A program made the position numbers and the translations under genes. A stretch of 64,000 bases of DNA from Kineococcus terrestris. Lineage in GTDB: Bacteria > Actinomycetota > Actinomycetes > Actinomycetales > Kineococcaceae. The stretch lies in the NCBI RefSeq assembly GCF_041020765.1, contig NZ_JBEUEJ010000023.1. The stretch is one strand, 5' to 3'. The first letter of the stretch is position 1; every line of letters begins with the position of its first letter. This document shows, in pieces, positions 25,897 through 33,564 of the stretch. The notes under the pieces are model-generated. The model saw only the letters and a list, made by a program, of their open reading frames with translations, had not been told where the DNA came from and did no database searches.

Positions 25897-26094
25897 AGTG
25901 TCGTGGTGCTTGAGCAGGGTGAACAGCTCGGCGTGCAGCGAGTGCTCCACCCGGTGCAGATAGGGGGGGCGAGGAAGCCGTCAATCAACGCGGTGATGGC
26001 CATTGTGACCGTATGTGCCGCCTCCCTCACAGCTAGGGTCATCATGTGTCCGTAAGTGAGTCGATGCGTCAGTCACAAGCGTCTCGCTTCAAAA

Positions 26095-26144
26095 CCCGAC
26101 TTGTAATCGGGCGGTTCGGGGTTCGAGTCCCCGTGCCGGCTCCC
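26095..26144 (+). other. tRNA-Thr(TGT) 3' fragment (tRNA pseudogene at the att site)
   Basis: An anticodon arm CCCGA-CTTGTAA-TCGGG (26095-26111), a T arm CGGGG-TTCGAGT-CCCCG (26117-26133) and a 3' acceptor strand TGCCGGC with T discriminator (26134-26141) are intact. The D arm and 5' acceptor strand (GCCGGCA expected) are missing upstream. It is therefore not a functional tRNA but the tRNA-derived half of an attachment site. No CCA is encoded. Confidence 0.75.
26100..26115 (+). repeat. att core, left copy
   Basis: CTTGTAATCGGGCGGT, identical to 49114-49129 and lying in the anticodon loop and stem of the tRNA-Thr fragment. It is taken as the crossover region of the adjacent integrase. Confidence 0.8.
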
Positions 26145-26188
26145 CGCTGACCTGCGGAAACGCCTCGCACGGTCGTGATTGTCGGCTC

Positions 26189-26212
26189 AGGTGCAGCCAA
26201 AGGTGCAGCCAA
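26189..26212. repeat. Integrase arm-type repeats, left
   Basis: AGGTGCAGCCAA occurs twice in tandem (26189-26200, 26201-26212) between the att core and the integrase stop. The same 12-mer occurs near the right end at 49008-49019. Such sites normally bind the N-terminal domain of tyrosine integrases; binding is inferred. Confidence 0.65.
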
Positions 26213-26232
26213 GGCCCTGATCGGCATGATCG

Positions 26233-27381
26233 TCACGGCCGCTCACCCCAGAGCGCCGTCTGCATCAACGTCGCCGCCTCGCCCAGCATCGACGGCATTA
26301 CGTGCGAGTACGTGTTCATGGTCAGCCCGATCTGGGAGTGCCCGAGGACCTCCATGACGACCCGCGGGTGCATGCCCTGCGCCAGCAGCAGCGAGGCCGC
26401 CGTGTGCCGCAGGTCGTGCAGCCGGACCGGCCGGACCCCGGCGCCGCGCAGCAGCGCCTTGAACGCCTTAGCGTCGTTGCTCGCGTCGAGCGCCGAGCCG
26501 ATCGGCGTGGTGAAGACGAGCTGCGGGTCCACCCACACCAGCGCCGCCGCCCGCTCCACCTCCTGTGCCTCCCGGTGCCGGCGCAGCGCCTCGACGAGGT
26601 AGGGCGGCATCGACAGCGTCCGGGAGGAGCGGGCCGACTTCAGCGACGTGAAGCGCGCCGGCTCCCCGGCCCGGCCGCGGGCGAGCTGCCGGCGGATGCG
26701 GACGGTGGCGGTGTCCAGGTCGACGTCTTCCCAGCACAGCCCGAGGGCCTCGCCCTGGCGCAGCCCGAGGGTGAGCGCCGCGACCCACCGCGCCTCCAGC
26801 CGCTCACCCCGCGCGGCGCTGAGGACCTGCCGCGCCTCCTCCACCGTCAGCGGCTCCACCCGGTACTCCTGGCGGGACGGTGGGTCGACGAGGAGGGCGA
26901 CGTTGCGGCTGACGAGGCCCCACTTCATCGCCACGTTCAGCGAGCGGCGCAGGGTGGCGTGGATGTGCCGGACGCTGGCCGCCGACAGCCCCGCCGCCGT
27001 CTTCGCGGCGTAGAGGTCGGCCAGGTGGCGCGGCTCCAGCTTGTCGAGCTTGATCCGGCCGAGGCTCGGCTCGATGTGCTGGCGGAAGTCCCGCTCGTAG
27101 TTGACGAGCGTGGACGGGCGGACCTTCGGCGCCGCGACCTTCTCCAGGTACATCGGGAACCACGCCGAGACGGTGACCGACTCCCGGACGAGGGTGCCGT
27201 TGCGCTGCGCCTGCAGCGTCTCCTGCAGCCAGGTCGCCGCCTCTCGGCGGGTGCGGCGCAGCGCGTACTTCCGCTTGCGCTTGCCGTCGTGCCAGCCGAG
27301 GTCCACCGAGGCGCGCCACCGGCCGTCCGCGGTCTGGCAGGTCGAGCCCTCCCCGTGCCCGCGCCGGCCCCTGCCCGCCAT
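26233..27381 (-). CDS. int: Tyrosine recombinase/integrase
   Basis: A 382-residue integrase. It has an N-terminal arm-binding region with GSTCQTADGRWRASVDLG, a SAM-like core-binding domain (about 75-165; PSTLVNYERDFRQHIEPSLG) and a catalytic domain (about 185-375) with Arg in LGLRQGEALGL, HxxR in LHDLRHTAAS, His in LGHSQIGLTMNTYSHV and the Tyr nucleophile in the same stretch. It sits 120 bp from the left att core, reading toward it, as in most integrative elements. The ATG at 27381 was chosen because the Gly/Arg-rich start MAGRGRRGHGEG is typical. Confidence 0.93.
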   Translation of the reverse strand: MAGRGRRGHGEGSTCQTADGRWRASVDLGWHDGKRKRKYALRRTRREAATWLQETLQAQRNGTLVRESVTVSAWFPMYLEKVAAPKVRPSTLVNYERDFRQHIEPSLGRIKLDKLEPRHLADLYAAKTAAGLSAASVRHIHATLRRSLNVAMKWGLVSRNVALLVDPPSRQEYRVEPLTVEEARQVLSAARGERLEARWVAALTLGLRQGEALGLCWEDVDLDTATVRIRRQLARGRAGEPARFTSLKSARSSRTLSMPPYLVEALRRHREAQEVERAAALVWVDPQLVFTTPIGSALDASNDAKAFKALLRGAGVRPVRLHDLRHTAASLLLAQGMHPRVVMEVLGHSQIGLTMNTYSHVMPSMLGEAATLMQTALWGERP

Positions 27382-27383
27382 CG

Positions 27384-27563
27384 CTACGCCGCGTCCTGGC
27401 GCAGCCGCTCGACGTACTCCGCGAGGCAGGTCGACGGGATGCGGCGCAGCTTGCCGATGTGCACCGACGGCAGCTGCCCGCCGGCCATCAGCTCGTACAC
27501 CTTCGACCGGCCCACCCCGAGCACCGCGGCGGCCTCGTTGGCGGTCAGCAACAGCTTGTCCAT
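27384..27563 (-). CDS. xis: Excisionase (MerR-like HTH)
   Basis: A 59-residue ORF. The product MDKLLLTANEAAAVLGVGRS followed by KVYELMAGGQLPSVHIGKLR is the classic helix-turn-helix of AICE excisionases, ending LRQDAA. It lies just upstream of the integrase (stop 2 nt from the int start), so the two are co-transcribed. It would bend DNA at the att arms to direct excision. Confidence 0.88.
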   Translation of the reverse strand: MDKLLLTANEAAAVLGVGRSKVYELMAGGQLPSVHIGKLRRIPSTCLAEYVERLRQDAA

Positions 27564-27596
27564 GTCGTTCGTCTCCTTCGGTCGTTCGCGTGGGAG

Positions 27597-27788
27597 TCAG
27601 ACGGCGTTCTCGGCGAGCCAGGCCCGCACGGCCGCCGGGTCGTAGCGCAGGTGCCGGCCGACGCGGTAGGCCGCGGGGCCGGTGTGCAGGTAGCGCCACT
27701 GGTAGAGCGTGGTGACGGGGACGGCCAGAAAGTCGGCGACCTGCTGGACCGTCCAGAGCCGGTCAGGTGCCGGGGCGTGGTGGGTCAC
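27597..27788 (-). CDS. Second small MerR-like HTH protein
   Basis: A 63-residue helix-turn-helix protein (LWTVQQVADFLAVPVTTLYQW, HLRYDPAAVRAWL). It is similar in size and fold to the excisionase next to it and to the extra small DNA-binding proteins found between rep and xis in pSAM2-like elements. It may be an additional directionality factor or a repressor. The DNA target is unknown. Confidence 0.8.
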   Translation of the reverse strand: MTHHAPAPDRLWTVQQVADFLAVPVTTLYQWRYLHTGPAAYRVGRHLRYDPAAVRAWLAENAV

Positions 27789-27811
27789 GGGGTTTCTCCT
27801 CTCGCGGGTGC

Positions 27812-29371
27812 TCAGTCGATGTCGGGGTGCGCTTCGTCCAGGCGGGCGGCCTCGCGGTGCTCCCGCGCACGAGCCGCAGCCGAGGCGGCCAGCGCCGCGT
27901 CGCCGTTAGTGAGCCAGCCGACGCCCTCGAACGACCACCGCTTGAGCACGACGAGGGCTGTGCCGTCGTCGGCCTCCTCGGAGTCGCTGCCGAGCAGGCG
28001 GAGGGCGTCACCACCCCTTTCTGCCTCCCGCCGGCGACGCCAGGTCCGCCGCTCCTCACGCAGGCTGCCGAGGGTCACGGAGTAGCGGCGGGACTTCGTC
28101 GAGAAGTGCCCGCGGAACCCGAGCATGTGCAGCCACTTCACCAGCAGCAGCCACGTCTCCGCGTCCTCGACGATGTCCGCGTTGTCCGGCCCGTCGTCGC
28201 CCAGGGCGTCGGCGTCCTCGCCGAGCAGTTTGATCGTGGCCGCGGCCTCAGCAGCGATGGACGCCGCGGCACGCAAGATGTTCTTCGGGTGCTGCCCAAC
28301 GCGCAGCTTCTCGACGTCGTCGCGCGTCATCGGCCGCGCCGAGATGCCGAAGTCCTCTGCGGCCTTCGTGGCGTACTTCGCGATGTAGGCCGCCACCATC
28401 TGCGGGTGCATGTCCCCACGGCTCGCGTTGCGGTTGGCCGCCCCGTGCACCGGCCGCACGTCGAGCTGCTCCCCGAATCGCAGCTCCCACGTCGGCGCAC
28501 CGGCCGTCCACGGCGCCGTCGTGACCCGCACTTCTGAGGCCGCGACGGTCACCGCTTCGCCGAGCTCCTCAGCCGACACCGGCAGCAGGGGAGCGGGGTA
28601 GCCCTCGCCCGGACCGTCGAGCCGGATCAGCGCGTGGAAGTGCACGACGCCGCGGCGCTGGAACTCCGCGACCTTCGCGAACGACGGCACGACGACGTCC
28701 AGGAGTTTCGAGCGCGGAACGCCGAGCTGGTCGGCCAGGCGCCGGCGCAGTCCGATGGTGAAGCGCCGCCACAACTCCGGCGCGTACCAGTTGAACGCCA
28801 CGTGCCCGCCGTAGTCGTAGCACTCCGGGCACAGCGGAGTTCCCAACGCCGGATCCTCCTCGGCATGCACCGCGGAGCACCACATCGCCCGCCCATGCTC
28901 GCACCGCGGATGGTCCCGTCGCGGGCGGCATCGGGCCCCGCGACCGCGGGACGGGTCGTGCCGCGTGGTGTGCACCGCGCCGAACGACGGGGCGGTGAAG
29001 GTGGCGAACACCATCGGGTGCTCCGCGACCGTCTCGGGCACGTCCTTGATGCCGCCGGCAGCACCGGCAAACAGCAGGTGCCACATGTCGCCCTTGTACT
29101 CGTGCGAGCACGACGGGCACACCGCCGCACGGCGGTTCCCGCACCGCACGTATGCGACGCCGTCCGGCTCGCTCGCGGTGTCGTAGAACTCGACGAGGCG
29201 CCCGTCCGCCGTGCGCGTCTCGGTGGCGCCACGCAGCCGGATCGGCCGGGAGCAGTGCCCGCAGCTTTCGGCCTGCTGCTGCCACCGGTCGAAGTCCGGA
29301 CGGGCCGCACGGGCGGCCATCTCCGCCACGGCGCCCGGCAGCAGCTCGCCGAGGGACACCGGCCCGCTCAC
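27812..29371 (-). CDS. repSA: Replication initiator (RepSA type)
   Basis: A 519-residue rolling-circle replication protein. Two zinc-type Cys pairs lie near the N-terminus (CGHCSRPI about 37, CPSCSHEY about 85). The HUH metal motif is VVHFHALIRLDG (about 245), and a Tyr-Lys catalytic block (AAYIAKYATKAAEDFG) lies about residue 330. The C-terminus is a charged Arg/Glu-rich region. Its GTG start overlaps the stop of the TraSA-like gene by 4 nt. It would nick the excised circle at the element's origin, which I could not locate. Confidence 0.88.
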   Translation of the reverse strand: MSGPVSLGELLPGAVAEMAARAARPDFDRWQQQAESCGHCSRPIRLRGATETRTADGRLVEFYDTASEPDGVAYVRCGNRRAAVCPSCSHEYKGDMWHLLFAGAAGGIKDVPETVAEHPMVFATFTAPSFGAVHTTRHDPSRGRGARCRPRRDHPRCEHGRAMWCSAVHAEEDPALGTPLCPECYDYGGHVAFNWYAPELWRRFTIGLRRRLADQLGVPRSKLLDVVVPSFAKVAEFQRRGVVHFHALIRLDGPGEGYPAPLLPVSAEELGEAVTVAASEVRVTTAPWTAGAPTWELRFGEQLDVRPVHGAANRNASRGDMHPQMVAAYIAKYATKAAEDFGISARPMTRDDVEKLRVGQHPKNILRAAASIAAEAAATIKLLGEDADALGDDGPDNADIVEDAETWLLLVKWLHMLGFRGHFSTKSRRYSVTLGSLREERRTWRRRREAERGGDALRLLGSDSEEADDGTALVVLKRWSFEGVGWLTNGDAALAASAAARAREHREAARLDEAHPDID

Positions 29372-30804
29372 GACTCCTCCTTGACGAAGCCGAGCCGGGA
29401 GGTGGGGGAGTAGTCGCGCACCATCGCCAGGAGGTCCTCGTCGGTGACGTGCGCCGCCCGGACCCGCACGGGCTCGCGACGGCCCTCGACCAGGACGAAG
29501 CCCACCCCCGGTAGCGACTCTGGGATCTGATCACATGCCGCACCCCGCTCCCGGGCGCCCCGACCGAGGACCATGTCGACCTGCACGTCCTCCGTCACCC
29601 GCAGCGCGATGCGGGTGGGGAACAGATCGCGGAAGGGCAGCACGTCCTTGCCCGGGTCCTGTAGCGCCGCGACGACGATGACTCCCACCGCGCGGCCCTG
29701 TGACAGCAGCAGCTGCAGCAGCTCCGCCGACTTCTTGCGCGTCTCCCGGTCGCTGTAGGCTGTGAGCGCCGCCAGCTCGTCGACGACCAAGACGACCAAG
29801 GGGTCACCGGCGCTCGGCTTGTGGAGGCGCGTCAGCCCCAGCAGCCGCTCCTGGCGGTCCCGCATGAGGGCGACGGCGTCCTCGAGGAGCAGGAGCATGT
29901 CGTCGCTCGTGCGGTACGCGAAGCGCGAGAACAGCGCCGTCCCAAAGGTCAGCTCCATGCCGCCCTTTGGGTCGACGGCCCAGACCTGGACGAGCCCAGC
30001 GCGGATGCCGCTGCACAGGGAGCGGATCAGCGACCACAGCACCGAGCTCTTACCGGCGTTCGTCGCACCGCCGACCAGGACGTGCGAGCCCAGCAGCCGC
30101 AGGCACCACGGGGAGCCGTCCTCCGCCACCCCCAGCGGCAGCGCGAGCAGGTCGGGCACCTCGGGCACCGCCAGTGCGGGGACGGACGCACACAGCGGGT
30201 CGGTGTGGGTCACGTCCAGCCAGATCCAGCCCGGTCGCTGCACCCGCACCCGGCACGACGACTCCGCCAGCGTGTGCGCCAGCGCCTCGGCACGCCCTTC
30301 GTAGTCCGCCGGGGACTGTCCCGCCAGCAGCTGCACGAGCAACGAGTCCACGCACGGGCGGCACTCCACCTTCCGCAGCCGCGGGAGGTACTCGTGGCCG
30401 TCGTAGTCCAGCGACAGCCCCGCCGTCACCATCACCGGCTGCCAGTGCCGCCGGTAGCGCCACCACCCCCACCAGGACGACCGGGCCGGACCTGCGACCC
30501 AGCGGCTGAACGACACCGGCCGCACCAGCCACCACGCCGTCAGCAGGAGCGCGACGATGCCGAGGGCCAGCAGCACCCACTCCCAGCCGGCACACGCCCA
30601 CAGCACCGCTGCTGTGAGGAGCGCCAGCGCCACGAGCGGGTGCCGGAGCGCGGCCCCACCCAGTCGCAGGAGCAGCCGGCCGACGTTGACCGCCAGGACT
30701 CCCCACAGTGACAGCTGCACCTGCGGCACGAGCAAGACGTCCCCGCGCTGGCCCTGCACCGCCATCGACCGGCTCGGCGTGGCGGTGACCACCGTGCGCC
30801 TCAC
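29368..30804 (-). CDS. traSA: FtsK/SpoIIIE-type transfer protein (TraSA-like)
   Basis: A 478-residue DNA translocase. Two transmembrane helices near the N-terminus (about 35-95) precede the motor domain. Walker A is GGATNAGKSSVL (about 228) and Walker B is LVVLVVDELAALTAY (about 330); LLSQGRAVGVIVVAALQDP follows. One such protein suffices for conjugation of pSAM2-type elements. The GTG start overlaps the stop of the upstream membrane protein gene by 4 nt, and rep overlaps its end by 4 nt, so these three genes are coupled. Confidence 0.88.
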   Translation of the reverse strand: MRRTVVTATPSRSMAVQGQRGDVLLVPQVQLSLWGVLAVNVGRLLLRLGGAALRHPLVALALLTAAVLWACAGWEWVLLALGIVALLLTAWWLVRPVSFSRWVAGPARSSWWGWWRYRRHWQPVMVTAGLSLDYDGHEYLPRLRKVECRPCVDSLLVQLLAGQSPADYEGRAEALAHTLAESSCRVRVQRPGWIWLDVTHTDPLCASVPALAVPEVPDLLALPLGVAEDGSPWCLRLLGSHVLVGGATNAGKSSVLWSLIRSLCSGIRAGLVQVWAVDPKGGMELTFGTALFSRFAYRTSDDMLLLLEDAVALMRDRQERLLGLTRLHKPSAGDPLVVLVVDELAALTAYSDRETRKKSAELLQLLLSQGRAVGVIVVAALQDPGKDVLPFRDLFPTRIALRVTEDVQVDMVLGRGARERGAACDQIPESLPGVGFVLVEGRREPVRVRAAHVTDEDLLAMVRDYSPTSRLGFVKEES

Positions 30805-30998
30805 AGCGACGTCACCGCCGCCCACACCGCGCGGCCGAGGTGGTCGAACACCGCCTCGACCGGCTCGCCGGCGGGCGTCGAGCCCAGCAGGAAGCCCCAG
30901 CACGCGGCGAAGAGGAAGACGCCAGGCGCCATGACCCGGCACCGCATGAGCACCACGGCTAGGGCGCCCAGCACGACGACGACACCGACGACGGTCAT
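30801..30998 (-). CDS. Small AICE membrane protein (Spd-like)
   Basis: A 65-residue protein with two hydrophobic segments (VVGVVVVLGALAVVL and PGVFLFAACWGFLLG) and a short tail. Its position directly upstream of the TraSA-like gene, with a 4-nt overlap, matches the small spread/membrane proteins of pSAM2-like elements. The exact role is unknown. Confidence 0.7.
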   Translation of the reverse strand: MTVVGVVVVLGALAVVLMRCRVMAPGVFLFAACWGFLLGSTPAGEPVEAVFDHLGRAVWAAVTSL

Positions 30999-31009
30999 GG
31001 CGGCCGTCC

Positions 31010-31336
31010 TCAGGCCGCAGCCGCGGACGGCTTCACCGGCGCGATGCCCGAAGCGCGGAAGGCGACGCCCGAGCGGTCACCCTGCGACCACGGGATCGCC
31101 ACCAGCCCGTCGAGCCGCACGAACTCGCCCACGGCGATCTTCGGCTCGGAGTCGATGGTGACGGTGAGGATCTCCCCGCCGGACTCGTCGAGCGCCATCA
31201 CCTGCACCTGCCACAGCAGCGCCCCCGTCGAGCGGTCCACCCGCTCCTGCCCCGTCTCCCGGTCGACCTTGGCCTCGCCCGGCCGGGTCACCATGAAGCG
31301 CACGCTGGTCGTGTCCATCTTGATCCGCACGATCAC
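31010..31336 (-). CDS. SCO3933-like conserved AICE protein
   Basis: A 108-residue protein resembling, from memory, the conserved SCO3933-type protein of actinomycete elements: MIVRIKMDTTSVRFMVTRPG at the start, then REPEATED pairs KVDRETGQERVDRSTG (cargo-like linker) and a beta-rich tail with LTVTIDSEPKIAVGEFVRL. It is the first gene of the minus-strand backbone operon (to int). The GTG at 31336 restores the usual N-terminus. The function is thought to be regulatory. Confidence 0.7.
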   Translation of the reverse strand: MIVRIKMDTTSVRFMVTRPGEAKVDRETGQERVDRSTGALLWQVQVMALDESGGEILTVTIDSEPKIAVGEFVRLDGLVAIPWSQGDRSGVAFRASGIAPVKPSAAAA

Positions 31337-31540
31337 TCCCGATGTCTCGCGGCAGCTCGTCCGGCTGCCTGTGAGTCGAGTGCAGCGCCCGGTGCTGGAC
31401 CCGTGGAAGGTGGCACGACGTAACACGGTGGCGTTCCTACGTACTACGTCAGGTGAATGTGTCGTCGCCGTCCGCCATGCTGTGAGGAATGCCGCGAGAC
31501 GCCGCTCAATGACGAGCCGACCTTCGAGCAAGGGGACGCC
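31337..31540. promoter_or_regulatory. Divergent regulatory region of the element
   Basis: A 204-bp spacer between the minus-strand backbone operon and the plus-strand XRE-TPR regulator. It contains TACGTACTACGT (near 31439-31450), a short direct repeat that could be an operator. Promoters for both directions should lie here. No gene is seen. Confidence 0.4.
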
Positions 31541-32680
31541 ATGCAGAACGCTCTGCTGCAGGCCCGGGTGCAGCGCGGGTGGAAGCAATCGCATGTGGTT
31601 GTGCGCTTGAGGACTGCCGCGAGCGCGGCTGGCATCACGCTGCCCGCGCCATCGACGCTCCGCGTCACGCTCTCCGGCTGGGAGAACGGGCACCACCAGC
31701 CGGGGGAGCTGTACCGGGACCTCCTCTGCCAAGTCTTCGAGGCGACGGAGGCAGATCTCCGGATCGGTGCAGTAACGCCTCAGGCGGCAGCCCCTCCGAG
31801 CGTGGGGCGAGCCATGGCCGACTACCTCGAGGCGGTCTTCGTGCAGCACTCCTCAGCGGATTTCCACTTCGGGTCCCAGTACCTGCTCTCGGTCGTCTCC
31901 GCGCAGACGGAGCAGGCACAGACATGGGCTGCCGGAGCTCGGGGAGTCCTACGGGAGGACCTGCTGCGCATCGGGAACCGCTTCGCCGAGTTCTGCGGCT
32001 GGCTCCACCAGGACCAGGCTGACTACATGGGCGCCGAGACGTGGACCCGGCGCGCTCTCGACATGGCGCAGGAGCTCGCCGACACCGAGCTCGTCGCCTA
32101 CGCGCTCATGCGCCGGAGCAACATCGCCACGGAGGCCGGCAGGGCGGATGACGGCCCACACCTCGCCGAGGCAGCCCTCCGCCACAGCAGGTCGCTGGCG
32201 CCGGAAATGCGTGCCCTGGCGCTGCGCCAGAAGGCCGCGGCGCACGCCCTCCGCCAGGAGGGGCGGGAGTGCACTGAAGCCGTCGGGCTGGGCATGGAGG
32301 CGGCTGCGGCGACGACCGGCAGCTTCACGCTGGGGAGCTACTGCACCGTCGCCTACATGGGCATGGAGGGCGGCCAGGCGGTCGCCCAGCTCGGCCGCCC
32401 GGAGCCTGCGGTGCGCCTGCTCGCCGATGCGGCCGCTGCCTGGCCCGCGGGGCAGGAGCAAGACAAGGGTCTCTGCCTGGCGCGGCTCGCCAACGCCTAC
32501 GCGGCGTCGCGGGAGCCGGGCGAGGCCTGCCGTGTCGCTGGCCAGGCTGTCGCCGTGCTGCGGGCAGCGCCCTCCGCCAGGACGTCTAGCTCTCTCCGCG
32601 AGCTGCGGGGGCGGCTGGTGCCGTACCGCCGGCGGCCTGATGTGATGGCCCTGCGAGCGGAGCTCGCCACAGCGGTGTAG
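31541..32680 (+). CDS. XRE-family regulator with TPR-like repeats
   Basis: A 379-residue protein. An N-terminal helix-turn-helix (about 8-70: LLQARVQRGWKQSHVVVRL, TLSGWENGHHQPG) is followed by about 300 residues of helical repeats of TPR type, a layout typical of regulators in actinomycete integrative elements. The ATG at 31541 has an AGGGGAC ribosome binding site. It is divergent from the backbone operon and probably controls replication or transfer genes. The ligand or peptide signal is unknown. Confidence 0.8.
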   Translation: MQNALLQARVQRGWKQSHVVVRLRTAASAAGITLPAPSTLRVTLSGWENGHHQPGELYRDLLCQVFEATEADLRIGAVTPQAAAPPSVGRAMADYLEAVFVQHSSADFHFGSQYLLSVVSAQTEQAQTWAAGARGVLREDLLRIGNRFAEFCGWLHQDQADYMGAETWTRRALDMAQELADTELVAYALMRRSNIATEAGRADDGPHLAEAALRHSRSLAPEMRALALRQKAAAHALRQEGRECTEAVGLGMEAAAATTGSFTLGSYCTVAYMGMEGGQAVAQLGRPEPAVRLLADAAAAWPAGQEQDKGLCLARLANAYAASREPGEACRVAGQAVAVLRAAPSARTSSSLRELRGRLVPYRRRPDVMALRAELATAV

Positions 32681-32686
32681 CGGCGA

Positions 32687-33439
32687 ATGAGCGGAGGCGG
32701 GAACGTGGACCTGCTCACGACGGCGACGTCGGCTGACGAGAAGGAGCGAGCGGCGGACATCGCCGTCTTGCCTATCGGGAGCTTTGAGCAGCACGGCAGC
32801 CACCTGCCGCTCATCACTGACACCGTGATCGCTTGCACTATCGCTAAGGCGATTGCAGACGAGTACAATCTATTCCTCCTTCCGCCGATCACCATCAGCT
32901 GTTCGCATGAGCACGCCGCTTTTGCTGGGACTGTGAGCATTACCGCGTCGACTCTGATGTCGATAATTCGCGATGTGGCCGAGTCTCTGGAGCGGCAGGG
33001 GATTCGCAAGCTGCTTCTCGTCAACGGTCACGGCGGCAACTATGTACTGGGCAACGTTGTGCAGCAGTCGAATGTGCGAGGCCCGCGCTTCATGCTCTAT
33101 CCGAGTAGCGCTGAGTGGAGCGCCGCTCGACGAGCTGCTGGCTGCATCACCGACTCTCACGAGGATATGCACGGAGGGGAGGGGGAGACCTCTGTGCTCC
33201 TTTGCTTTGCGCCGCATATGGTCCATGAGAACCGGCGTGAAGCTGACTGGAGAGTGCCGTCGCGCCCTGATCTCTTGACTTTGGGTATGCGGCACTACGC
33301 CCCCACGGGCATCATCGGACGACCGTCTGCGGCCAGCGCAGAAAAGGGCGAAGTGCTTGTAGCCAGCCTGGTAAATGACGCTGGCCCTCGCATAGCGGCT
33401 CTCAGAGGAGAAGTTGGCCATGTGGCGGAGGGGCCGTAG
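32687..33439 (+). CDS. Creatininase-family protein
   Basis: A 250-residue amidohydrolase-like protein of the creatininase/MftE family. It has the metal-binding start AVLPIGSFEQHGSHLPLITD (about 24-43), ISCSHEHAAFAGT, LLLVNGHGGN (about 105) and a DMHGGEGETS segment (about 155), all typical. The usual substrate class is a small amide or peptide. The gene lies 6 nt after the XRE-TPR gene, so the two may be co-transcribed. AT-richer codons begin within this gene, marking the start of the cargo. Its link to defence is unknown. Confidence 0.85.
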   Translation: MSGGGNVDLLTTATSADEKERAADIAVLPIGSFEQHGSHLPLITDTVIACTIAKAIADEYNLFLLPPITISCSHEHAAFAGTVSITASTLMSIIRDVAESLERQGIRKLLLVNGHGGNYVLGNVVQQSNVRGPRFMLYPSSAEWSAARRAAGCITDSHEDMHGGEGETSVLLCFAPHMVHENRREADWRVPSRPDLLTLGMRHYAPTGIIGRPSAASAEKGEVLVASLVNDAGPRIAALRGEVGHVAEGP

Positions 33440-33564
33440 AGCCCAACGTCGATTCGTCCATTCTGAGCTGCAGGGCATCCGTGCGACCACGAGGGACGCG
33501 CCGGCGGACAGTATGACGGTGTGTCGCCAGCGCTGACGCGGCATGGATCAGGTTGGATGTCGAC

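Larger units (their letters stand above)
24564..25950 (-). pseudogene. Hypothetical gene interrupted by an insertion sequence
   Basis: The two halves of one gene flank the insertion. The GTG at 25950 encodes MEHSLHAELFTLLKHHD up to 25897. If the element and one copy of the 3-bp duplication are removed, the frame continues without a break (HHDTLSGLHPFDGGRL) from 24968 to the stop at 24564, giving 152 residues. The downstream half contains LFDLVVLAP and AVELGLDYGLEHL, with spaced acidic residues, but I cannot assign a family. The split 17-residue and 118-plus-residue parts make the gene non-functional as it stands. Confidence 0.7.

Noticed and set aside
26065..26144. Complete functional tRNA-Thr
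   Set aside because: The anticodon and T arms are present but no D arm or 5' acceptor strand pairs with TGCCGGC, so it is only a 3' fragment.
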